Assembly (NCBI GenBank): GCA_946803715.1
Contig: CAMPET010000342.1
Span: 35,548-48,930 of the forward strand
Length of the DNA stretch: 13,383 nt
Origin: Beroe ovata
Taxonomy: Eukaryota > Ctenophora > Nuda > Beroida > Beroidae
Direction of reading: 5' to 3'
In this document: positions 9,801 through 13,383 of the stretch, piece by piece
Layout of the letters: each line of letters begins with the position of its first letter
How positions within the stretch are numbered: the stretch's first letter is position 1
Notes under the pieces: model-generated
The model's input: only the letters and a program-made list of their open reading frames with translations
The model's database searches: none
Told to the model about the DNA's origin: nothing
Program-made: the position numbers and the translations under genes

Positions 9801-11451
9801 AGAAACAGACACTCATACACCACATAGCTAACATGATGCATGAGAGTCACCCTACACAGGGAGACCTCCATAAGGTGGGCGGCGGCGCATGAGATGTGTG
9901 CGAGAGTTATTCTCAATTCTTTTTGGAGATTTTGCTCATATTCTGCGAAGTATTTTTGTTTTGTCGCTGCAATATAGTCAAAGTCCAACATATTTGGGGA
10001 ATCACTAACTGAATCACCTGACACACCCTGTGCTCTCCCACCAGGAAATAAAGCACACCCATCGCATTGGGAGGGTGTGCTTTGACGAGGTGAACGAGAC
10101 AATGACTAAGATGGATGAGCAGTGTGACAAATCTTGGGAGGACCTTCGAACTATCAGGTGATTGTCCTGGAATTCATATTCATGGCGATTTTCTTAACAT
10201 GTATCTGAAAAAGTGTTGTCAACTTAACTAATTACTGGAGTTTCAGCACACAAAACGCATTCCTCATTCAGCAAATACACTACGAGTAAGAATGATGTGT
10301 TGCTGAAACAGTTGGCGTTCCTGAAACGAGTTGCTGAGAGGATCAACGTGCTCAGAGTTGTTATGAGGCGAGTCAAGAACAGGTACTACGGATTGCTACT
10401 CTACTTTGGCATTGACCCTGCTAGAAAGTGAGTATTCCAATTCGGATTTATACGATGCTACGACCTGGTTTGCTTCACGGTCACCGTTTTTCATGAATGA
10501 AATCAGGTTCACTTCATTCTTATGTCCCTTTCTTCCCCTGTCACTTTTCATTGGTGCCAGTCAATAGTAATTGGTGCCTACATATCTAACCGTTTTAATC
10601 AGAGTCTACTACCACCCCAGTCAATAGTAATAGGTACCCACATATCCAACTATTTCAATCAGAGTCTACTACCACCCCAGTCAATAGTAATAGGTAATAT
10701 CTAACTGTTTAACCAGGTTCATCCCACCTGATGAGTTTTGTCGGACTATCAGTGAGTTTGCTCTCGAGTACAGGACAGCAATCGAGGCGGTCATCCAGGA
10801 ACAAGCCAAGATCAAGAAAATGAAGGTGTGGAATACTTGAGAGCACTGATTCTATGATTATTGAAGAGGTTCTGATACACGTGTTGAACCAACACACGTG
10901 TTGAACCAACAGTAACACGTGTGTTTTCGTGTCAGGAACGACGTAAAACACGTGGTATCAAGATAACTGATCTGAAACAAGCTGAGATTGAGAAAGCCAA
11001 GAACAACAACGCAGAAAATAACAGTATCAGCACCAATGTCATCAGTCACAAGAGCACTGATTTCAAGGCTAAAAAGTTCCTGTCGAAGTCTAAAAACCTC
11101 AACAACAATCGTAAGTGATATCACTCAGCATTTATCGCAATCACTTATTATGGATCTGCAGTTCTATTTACAATCATGGATTGAGTACCTAGTTTATCAT
11201 TTCCTGATCGTGGCTGATTTCTTAATCTTAAATTGAATAATAACAGCCTATCCTCCCTCACAGTTAGTCCAGAAAGTCATGAAACTCCTGAAGAAGTGGC
11301 GATTTCCCTCGAGGATGCACTGCAATCTGAGAAGCCGCGCAAGCGAACTCGACAACGACTCAAGTCGAAGATGGCACAACGGAAATCATTGCGTAGAACT
11401 CTGAAAAGTGGCATCACAGAGGAGGATATGGTGGCAGCTGGCATCAAATGA
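718..11451 (+). CDS. fhod: FHOD-family formin (FHOD1/FHOD3 orthologue), 5'-partial, 14 exons
   Basis: Formins of this family nucleate, elongate and bundle actin filaments through a dimeric FH2 domain, and are autoinhibited by C-terminal DAD binding to the N-terminal FH3/DID region. The exon join is 718-809, 1752-1835, 2663-2734, 6789-6908, 7123-7303, 7555-7704, 7917-8098, 8223-9482, 9737-9874, 10045-10157, 10272-10427, 10717-10825, 10936-11110, 11264-11451. Every junction is GT-AG and keeps the frame, giving 1005 complete codons plus TGA. Domains in window numbering: end of FH3 at 1-90 (TLINK, FYDITDVLEHQGIEAI); charged linker to 293; LSI...FEDLG motif near 331-345; FH1 at about 359-479; FH2 at about 497-895; DAD at about 970-1005. 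The string AKLANPDIPLA inside FH2 and the tail RKSLRRTLKSG are characteristic of FHOD rather than DIAPH, DAAM or FMNL formins. The 5' end (GBD and most of FH3) is outside the window. Family assignment is from remembered family sequence, not a search. Confidence 0.95.
810..1751 (+). other. FHOD intron 1 (942 nt)
   Basis: GT-AG intron with donor gtaatt and acceptor ttctcag. A CpG-enriched patch at about 1243-1350 contains the 10-nt palindrome CTGCGCGCAG at 1308-1317 and acgcgcgt nearby. An AAAATGGCGGA string near 985-995 resembles a YY1 site. The open frame at 1436-1657 has no family resemblance and no suitable splice sites. Confidence 0.8.
1752..1835 (+). CDS. fhod: FHOD exon 2: FH3 region
   Basis: Twenty-eight codons, phase 0 on both sides, acceptor ctcag and donor AAG|gtatgt. 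It encodes VLSNVISQDMFYD and then DVLEHQGIEAIHK, matching the FHOD segment with D-FYDVTDALE-QGMEA. The phase-0 boundary falls right after TLINK of the previous exon. Confidence 0.95.
1836..2662 (+). other. FHOD intron 2 (827 nt)
   Basis: GT-AG intron with donor gtatgt and acceptor ttgttcag. A CpG-rich island at about 2005-2055 contains a TGACGTAA-type site and a perfect short hairpin (listed separately). An exon-like open frame around 2291-2578 is discussed under rejected items. Nothing else coding is visible. Confidence 0.8.
2015..2037. promoter_or_regulatory. CRE/ATF-like site overlapping a perfect 7-bp hairpin
   Basis: TTACGTCA at 2015-2022 reads TGACGTAA on the other strand, a good bZIP (CREB/ATF) site. 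It overlaps GTCACGC (2019-2025), a 5-nt loop, and GCGTGAC (2031-2037), a perfect inverted repeat. GCGCGC tracts flank it on both sides, unlike the AT-rich surroundings. A regulatory role is inference. Confidence 0.35.
2663..2734 (+). CDS. fhod: FHOD exon 3: end of FH3 region
   Basis: Twenty-four codons, phase 0 on both sides, acceptor ttgttcag and donor AAT|gtaagt. It encodes EVLASQSGDSDVIEKIKLQI and HAYN. With exon 4 it forms KLQIHAYNVQLKAEDDEN, which parallels the FHOD segment QLVLYENALKLEDGD. This shows that exon 3 joins directly to exon 4, 4 kb away. Confidence 0.93.
2932..3048 (+). CDS. Candidate alternative first exon of FHOD (speculative)
   Basis: An ATG at 2932 opens 39 codons (MKEWLLRLEIAAPPALLSSI, then TAKNEDCIMSLLNVSSITE) ending at a plausible donor GAG|gtaatg. 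The phase is 0, so it would join exon 4 in frame and make a formin lacking the GBD/FH3 region. The frame also runs upstream to 2866, and no good in-frame acceptor with a pyrimidine tract precedes it, so a first exon is likelier than a cassette exon. I recognise no family. It could equally be a chance open frame. Confidence 0.25.
3249..3312. promoter_or_regulatory. YY1-like site and three CACGTG E-boxes in intron 3
   Basis: CGCCATCTTG at 3249-3258 is the reverse complement of CAAGATGGCG, the YY1 core. It is followed by CACGTG at 3264-3269 (context TCACGTGAC), 3286-3291 (GCACGTGAC) and 3307-3312 (GCACGTGAC). The three boxes are 21-22 nt apart, and each is followed by AC. Such a cluster looks like an intronic enhancer or internal promoter; function is inferred. 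Confidence 0.4.
5051..5076. repeat. 13-nt perfect tandem duplication
   Basis: GACTCTATAGTGT is repeated exactly at 5051-5063 and 5064-5076, followed by gacacag. It is a short local duplication within intron 3. Confidence 0.9.
5144..5157. promoter_or_regulatory. RFX X-box-like palindrome GTAACCATGGTAAC
   Basis: The 14-mer fits the RFX X-box pattern GTNRCC-N(0-3)-RGYAAC exactly, with an AT spacer. RFX factors bind such sites, classically in cilia-gene promoters of animals. Here it lies in the middle of a formin intron, and related CCATGG strings recur in repeats elsewhere in the window, so it may be repeat-derived. Confidence 0.4.
5404..5439. repeat. (CA)n microsatellite with CG interruptions
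   Basis: A run of CA dinucleotides interrupted by cgcaca, within intron 3. It accounts for the His/Thr-rich open frame across it. Confidence 0.95.
5654..5713. repeat. 10-nt tandem repeat CAGTGAMMTN, six units
   Basis: Six 10-nt units alternate between CAGTGAAATG-like and CAGTGACCTA-like versions from 5654 to 5713. Each starts with CAGTGA. A related CAGTGA/GTCAGTGAT vocabulary appears again at 13064-13130, in the other gene. Confidence 0.85.
6725..6775. repeat. 20-nt tandem repeat with CCATGG core at the 3' end of intron 3
   Basis: Units start at 6725, 6745 and 6765, each beginning ACCATGGTA; the first two continue TCTATCT. The last copy reads ATTACCATGGTAAC (6762-6775), one base from a full RFX X-box. 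The array ends 13 nt before exon 4. Confidence 0.9.
6789..6908 (+). CDS. fhod: FHOD exon 4: FH3/linker junction
   Basis: Forty codons, phase 0 on both sides, acceptor gctacag and donor GGG|gtaaga. It begins VQLKAEDDEN, continuing the helix started in exon 3, then becomes polar, with a basic patch LKKNRRSSLIH. RRSS fits a basophilic kinase site. FHOD proteins also have a basic, serine-rich stretch at this point. Confidence 0.9.
7123..7303 (+). CDS. fhod: FHOD exon 5: linker
   Basis: Sixty codons plus 1 nt, entering in phase 0 and leaving in phase 1 (CTGG|gttagt). It encodes PAVQNLNAHTAV, an acidic stretch DITGDDEMIMV and WTKRAEIMDSNL. Using the next AG (4 nt downstream) would give an early stop, which fixes the start. 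This linker is poorly conserved, so support comes from the open frame, splice sites and phase. Confidence 0.85.
7304..7554 (+). other. FHOD intron 5 with imperfect (CA)/(TG) inverted repeat
   Basis: GT-AG intron of 251 nt. A CACACAC tract and a GTGTGTGTG tract flank gcaatatgcc at about 7397-7425 and could pair as a hairpin. Nothing coding is seen. Confidence 0.75.
7555..7704 (+). CDS. fhod: FHOD exon 6: polyproline and basic coiled-coil linker
   Basis: The exon completes a split GCG codon (phase 1 in, phase 1 out; donor AAAT|gtgagt). It encodes APPPPPPQKTD and then a highly charged helix, IAMIQERREKAEKRLRRRRT. Six consecutive prolines here are longer than any run in the main FH1. FHOD proteins carry a charged helical segment in the matching linker. 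Confidence 0.9.
7917..8098 (+). CDS. fhod: FHOD exon 7: charged linker, NAGNAG acceptor
   Basis: Acceptor ttccagtag allows a start at 7917 (after CAG) or 7920 (after TAG); both keep the frame, giving LGKKYEE or CKKYEE. The exon leaves in phase 0 (GAG|gtgagt). The product is Lys/Glu-rich and probably helical (TKLKNKIDVIKNMRKSEP). Codon phase continues exactly into exon 8. Confidence 0.88.
8223..9482 (+). CDS. fhod: FHOD exon 8: FHOD motif, FH1 and N-terminal two-thirds of FH2
   Basis: A single 420-codon exon, phase 0 in and out (CAG|gtcagt). It begins with an acidic run (LLEEEEEEKN), then SLSIRNHNFEDLGDRDD, matching the FHOD motif LSIGDLDF-DLGEDED just before FH1. FH1 (about 8418-8780) is rich in APP, PAPP and RPP, with one PPPPPG. 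FH2 starts near 8832 (DLVKVFWN) and includes KSIWVDRPPVKVDYEQL (lasso/linker), NRSREVGIAM with the conserved actin-contact Ile position, LIPTDDEK, AKLANPDIPLA, LNIWAFTIDFDAMEEE and EIGNFLRQ. No intron interrupts FH1-FH2, which is unusual next to the small neighbouring exons. Confidence 0.97.
9553..9736. repeat. About 70-nt tandem repeat filling intron 8, with six CACGTG boxes
   Basis: Similar units start near 9574, 9645 and 9715, with a degenerate partial unit from about 9553. Each contains attctCACGTGT...gatctctgtca...CACGTGTTTTT...tcacaat. CACGTG occurs at 9578, 9610, 9649, 9668, 9681 and 9719. The last, truncated unit runs into gtgttttccag, the acceptor of exon 9. Offsets are 71 and 70 nt. 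Confidence 0.88.
9737..9874 (+). CDS. fhod: FHOD exon 9: FH2 knob/post region
   Basis: Forty-six codons, phase 0 in and out (AAG|gtgggc). It encodes GFDIAFLSKVALIKDTVKKQ and TLIHHIANMMHES, matching the FH2 signature GF.L.YL.KV...KDT...Q.LLHHL of FHOD. The Lys-rich helix belongs to the part of FH2 that contacts actin. Confidence 0.96.
10045..10157 (+). CDS. fhod: FHOD exon 10: FH2
   Basis: Enters in phase 0 after ccaccag and leaves in phase 2 (ATCAG|gtgatt). It encodes EIKHTHRIGRVCFDEVNETM and a helix to WEDLRTI. This is the FH2 segment in which FHOD proteins have a helix beginning V-FEQL. Confidence 0.93.
10272..10427 (+). CDS. fhod: FHOD exon 11: FH2 coiled-coil
   Basis: Enters in phase 2 after cattcag and leaves in phase 2 (AGAAA|gtgagt). 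It encodes LLKQLAFLKRVAERINVLRV and VKNRYYGLLLYFGIDPARK, matching the FH2 end with F...F.LYLGY.P. An earlier, better-looking acceptor (tttcag, 10241-10246) would put TAA in frame, so the later AG is taken. Confidence 0.93.
10559..10716. repeat. 60-nt tandem repeat ending in the exon 12 splice acceptor
   Basis: Two full copies begin with cagtcaatagtaat at 10558/10559 and 10618/10619, exactly 60 nt apart. A third, truncated copy from 10678 ends at aaccag (10711-10716), the true 3' splice site. The aligned place in the full copies reads aatcag, so each copy carries a TCTAAC- or TCCAAC-type branch sequence and an AG. Confidence 0.92.
10717..10825 (+). CDS. fhod: FHOD exon 12: C-terminal helix of FH2
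   Basis: Enters in phase 2 and leaves in phase 0 (AAG|gtgtgg). It encodes FIPPDEFCRTISEFALEYRT and AIEAVIQEQAKIKKMK, closely matching the FHOD segment FC.TL.EFALEYRT followed by a long basic helix. Confidence 0.96.
10877..10921. repeat. 17-nt tandem repeat with CACGTG in intron 12
   Basis: ACACGTGTTGAACCAAC occurs exactly at 10877-10893 and 10894-10910, followed by agtaACACGTGTG. CACGTG lies at 10878, 10895 and 10916. The array ends 14 nt before exon 13, whose own sequence has a fourth CACGTG at 10949. Confidence 0.93.
10936..11110 (+). CDS. fhod: FHOD exon 13: post-FH2 linker
   Basis: Enters in phase 0 after gtgtcag and leaves in phase 1 (AATC|gtaagt). It opens with ERRKTRGIKITDLKQAEI, matching the FHOD R-RNKTRG-MIT-TE segment just after FH2. 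It then becomes Asn/Lys/Ser-rich (AKNNNAENNSIS), a divergent linker to the DAD. Confidence 0.94.
11264..11451 (+). CDS. fhod: FHOD exon 14: DAD autoinhibitory tail and stop
   Basis: Completes a split CTT codon and ends in TGA at 11449-11451. It encodes SPESHETPEEVAISLEDALQ, a basic region EKPRKRTRQRLKSKMA, and QRKSLRRTLKSGITEEDMVA plus AGIK. RKSLRRTLKSG is nearly identical to the human FHOD1 DAD, where the Ser and Thr are ROCK phosphorylation sites that relieve autoinhibition. The equivalents here are the TCA codon at 11386 and the ACT codon at 11398. The protein ends right after the DAD, with no PDZ-binding or other extension visible. Confidence 0.96.
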
Positions 11452-11807
11452 TCGGCATTTCTAGTGGCACCAATGAGCGGCACTAGTGACTAGCAGTACT
11501 GTGCCATGCTACATGGCTGAGGTCGAAAACAGTGATGGTTCAGACGATATGCAGAAAAAAGTGGACGGCGAGCGAGTATTTAAGAGACTCAAGATTCAGA
11601 TGACAGGACCAGTAAATCACCTGACCGCGATTTGTGTTGTTGTAAAGAATAATTCTAGTAGTGTTTCTAGGATCTGTATCATACACGAGGTGAAGAAAAA
11701 TTTTATATTTCATTTAGTGCGTGGATATAGTAGTTATTTTTATTTGTTTAATTGAGTACAAACTTGATTGATATTTAAGCATTTTGTTACATTTAAATTG
11801 TCGATAT

Positions 11808-11813
11808 AATATA
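11808..11813 (+). terminator. Candidate FHOD poly(A) signal variant AATATA
   Basis: AATATA is a weaker poly(A) hexamer variant, followed by a T/G-rich stretch (ggttgtgatttgattttgtt) suitable as a downstream element. It would give a 3'UTR of about 370 nt. A canonical AATAAA lies further on at 12427-12432 and would give a UTR of about 1 kb. Confidence 0.25.
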
Positions 11814-11851
11814 TGGTTGTGATTTGATTTTGTTCCTCCATACGGACGACG

Positions 11852-11857
11852 TTTATT
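11852..11857 (-). terminator. Candidate slc9a8 poly(A) signal AATAAA
   Basis: TTTATT on the plus strand reads AATAAA on the minus strand, about 730 nt after the slc9a8 stop. I found no canonical AATAAA or ATTAAA on the minus strand nearer the stop. Assignment is tentative because variant signals are common in invertebrates. Confidence 0.3.
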
Positions 11858-11869
11858 TTGATCCCTAAC

Positions 11870-12096
11870 ACGCGTGTCGAGTGTACCTGGTGCGCGCGGC
11901 GCAAAACTGGATTACTAGTTGCGCGCGCACAATATTTCTTGAGCGCGAAACGACATTTGGATATGTCAAATACATCGCGCCGTACGCAAACTACCGAATG
12001 TTGCCTGGAATTTGCGACCGAGCCTCAAATTTCGGTGATGAAATGAGAAAATTTCTTGGCAGACTGTAGCCGATAGCGCTATCAAATTTCAGCTAC
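11870..12096. other. CpG-rich block with inverted repeats
   Basis: CpG is dense here (acgcgt, gtgcgcgcggcgc, gcgcgcgcac, gagcgcgaaacg, tcgcgccgtacg) in AT-rich surroundings. GTGCGCGC (11890-11897) pairs with GCGCGCAC (11923-11930), and the pairing extends into GCAA/TTGC with a bulge. GATAGCGCTATC at 12072-12083 is a perfect 12-nt palindrome inside GTAGC/GCTAC arms (12066-12070 and 12092-12096). It could be a MITE-like relic, a regulatory element or a structured RNA; I cannot tell which. Confidence 0.5.
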
Positions 12097-12585
12097 ATTC
12101 AATGAAAACGCCGTGAGTTAGTTAGCTTAAAATGCAATCATCATACTGCACAATGAATTAATTCCCAATCAATAGATCAATATTACAGAAAGGCGAGCAA
12201 ATATCTAAATCACAATCAGCTGTACATCTAACTACACAGGATGATTCAATCCACAAAAATCAAGCTTAGCTAGCGGAAAAGAGAGTGAAAGTAAGCAGAC
12301 AAATTAAGCTAAAAGAAATATTTGTTTCAAAAAGTTAAGATACCCTGCTATTTAGAGATGTTTCGTTTGAAAAATACGACATTTTTCAGTGAAATAAGTT
12401 ACAATCTGTTACACTGATTTAGCTATAATAAACTTTGACTATGCAATAGCACAGAAACAAAATCCTATGACTCTAGTATTTTGTGAGTCAGTTACTTTTG
12501 AAAATTCAGTTGTGAAAGTGAGTAGAGTCTGTGTATAATTGCGTGATTTTCACGCGAATAGTGCGTGATACACTCATTTGCGTGA

Positions 12586-12715
12586 TCAAAGACTGTGTTC
12601 ATCCTCATTCTCGTCTAGTATGTGACTCCCAGTTTCAACATCAGTGTGCCACTTGGCTGTCAAATCCTGCATTTCACTGCATGCGGCCCGTATTTCTTGC
12701 TGTGTGAACCGCTTC
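12586..12715 (-). CDS. slc9a8: slc9a8 last exon
   Basis: Acceptor gtgttttcag on the minus strand, then G AAG CGG and a frame to TGA at 12588-12586. It encodes KRFTQQEIRAACSEM, QDLTAKWH and the acidic end LDENEDEHSL. It enters with 1 nt completing AGG, matching the 2 nt left by the previous exon. Confidence 0.88.
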
Positions 12716-13039
12716 CTGAAAACACATGGTGTGTAACATGGTGTGAAGTTACACTGATACACACCAATTCTGACACAGTGTGACACTGAAACAATTCGAC
12801 ATTGGCACAGAACTAAACTGAGACACTGAACTAAAACACTAAACACAGTGTGGTACTGGCATATATGAAAGCAGTTCAGTAGAAGTGTCAATGTATCGGT
12901 TCTCAAACCTAAAGAATGGGGCAAAGTATTTCTGGTCCCACTTTGCCCACCAGCCCGTGTCCTCTGCGTCCAGTAGACCCACATCGTCCACATTCATACT
13001 CCGTCCCCACTCCACAGTCTTACTCAACATGTACTCGTC
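12586..13039 (-). CDS. slc9a8: SLC9A8/NHE8-like Na+/H+ exchanger, C-terminal end (two exons, 5'-partial)
   Basis: NHE8 is a twelve-or-so-pass cation/proton antiporter of Golgi, endosomal and apical membranes. Only its cytosolic tail is here. The minus-strand join is 13039-12909 and 12715-12586. The spliced tail includes TGWWAKWDQKYFAPFFRKRF, TQQEIRAACSEMQDLTAKWH and DENEDEHSL. Human NHE8 ends with ...W-D-KYL-PFFTRRLTQEDL...LTNKWYEEV...SEDDEQELL, so length, order and the acidic end all agree. The split AG|G codon sits at the same place, between PFF and the basic pair. Transport domains and earlier exons lie to the right of the window. Assigned from memory of the family. Confidence 0.85.
12716..12908 (-). 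other. slc9a8 last intron (193 nt)
   Basis: Donor AG|gtttga and acceptor gtgttttcag on the minus strand. It contains low-complexity copies of tgacactgaa and catggtgtg-type words but no other exon. Confidence 0.75.
12909..13039 (-). CDS. slc9a8: slc9a8 penultimate exon
   Basis: Encodes DEYMLSKTVEWGRSMNVDDV and then GLLDAEDTGWWAKWDQKYFA-PFF on the minus strand, leaving in phase 2 at TTTAG|gtttga. The start is placed after gggtcag at 13040-13041. An upstream AG (ctcatcag) with a better pyrimidine tract would add 8 nt (GQ plus a split codon). The choice depends on the phase of the unseen upstream exon. Confidence 0.8.
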
Positions 13040-13383
13040 CTGACCCTCTGATGAGATAGCAGTGATAGCATGTCAGTGATGTGATGTCAGTAATGTGTCA
13101 TCGAGGCTGTCAGTGATTTGGTGTCAGTGATGAGACATATAGTATCAGACGATTGCTTATGTTAAGTTCGGATAAAAATGACTTAATTGAGACAAATAAG
13201 ATATGGCAACAGGCTAATTTATTATCGGTCATTGGTAGTGTGAGCCATGATGTGACATCATCACGTGTGATGACTACCTGTGGTTGTCGTGGTAACGTGT
13301 GATGACTACCTGTGGTTGTCATGGTAACGTGTGATTACTACCTGTGGTTGTCATGGTAACGTGTGATGACTACCTGTGGTTGT
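13040..13383 (-). other. slc9a8 intron, 3' part
   Basis: Intronic sequence running off the window. It contains irregular GTCAGTGAT repeats at about 13064-13130 and the 32-nt satellite at 13264-13383. No exon-like frame with NHE similarity is visible. Confidence 0.65.
13264..13383. repeat. 32-nt satellite carrying X-box-like palindromes, cut by window end
   Basis: Units start at 13264, 13296, 13328 and 13360, exactly 32 nt apart, and the array continues beyond the edge. Each unit reads CGTGTGATGACTACCTGTGG, then TTGTCATGGTAA, with one or two changes. Across each junction sits GTTGTCATGGTAAC (13315-13328, 13347-13360; a GT-for-AT version at 13283-13296), one base from an RFX X-box. Confidence 0.95.

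Larger units (their letters stand above)
11452..12585. other. Convergent intergenic region and both 3'UTRs
   Basis: The interval lies between the FHOD stop (plus strand) and the slc9a8 stop (minus strand). It is AT-rich except for a CpG-rich block at about 11870-12095. No conserved coding sequence is seen. The open frames at 11486-11755 and 11858-12069 lack family resemblance. The 3' ends of both genes must lie here, and their transcripts could overlap. Confidence 0.7.

Noticed and set aside
11858-12069. Two overlapping plus-strand frames of 62 codons in the CpG-rich block
   Set aside because: They have no family resemblance and no convincing splice or start context. Open frames are expected by chance in CpG-rich, stop-poor sequence.
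12427-12432. AATAAA on the plus strand as the FHOD poly(A) signal
   Set aside because: It is possible but nearly 1 kb past the stop and close to the opposing gene's last exon. Kept as an alternative rather than a feature.
13264-13383. Regular repeats considered as a CRISPR array
   Set aside because: The units are contiguous with no unique spacers, and the context is a eukaryotic intron. It is a simple satellite.

Overview
The window is animal genomic DNA. Its coding sequence is cut into short exons by GT-AG introns with no bacterial-type operon structure, and the non-coding DNA is full of (CA)n/(GT)n microsatellites and short tandem repeats. The main gene is a metazoan-type FHOD formin, and a second gene encodes the C-terminus of an NHE8-type Na+/H+ exchanger. 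Mostly compact introns (about 80-950 nt, with one of 4 kb) and divergent but fully alignable proteins suggest an invertebrate, perhaps an early-branching animal such as a sponge. That last point is inference; nothing here fixes the species.

Layout. 1-717: upstream intron of the formin gene, rich in microsatellites. 718-11451, plus strand: fourteen exons of an FHOD-family formin, open at the 5' end. All junctions keep phase and give 1005 residues ending in a natural stop. In order they encode the end of the GBD/FH3 (armadillo-like) regulatory region (exons 1-4), a charged linker (exons 4-7), an FHOD-type LSI...F-DLG motif, the FH1 proline-rich region and most of FH2 (large exon 8), the rest of FH2 (exons 9-13), and a basic DAD autoinhibitory tail (exon 14). 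Exon numbers are local to this window. 11452-12585: the space between two convergent genes, holding both 3'UTRs and a CpG-rich block. 12586-13039, minus strand: the last two exons of an SLC9A8/NHE8-like gene, whose upstream part lies beyond the right edge. 13040-13383: its intron, ending in a 32-nt tandem satellite.

The two genes have no obvious shared pathway. The formin nucleates and bundles actin and is held off by DAD binding to the FH3 region. NHE8 exchanges Na+ or K+ for H+ in Golgi, endosomal or apical membranes. They meet tail to tail.

I found no new multi-gene system. The most unusual signals concern splicing and repeats. Several introns carry tandem duplications running right up to, and apparently including, the 3' splice site (introns 3, 8, 11 and 12). 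CACGTG palindromes and CCATGG-centred RFX X-box-like palindromes recur inside these arrays. A possible alternative first exon in the 4-kb intron would splice in phase to give a formin lacking the autoinhibitory domain. An in-frame NAGNAG acceptor lies at exon 7.
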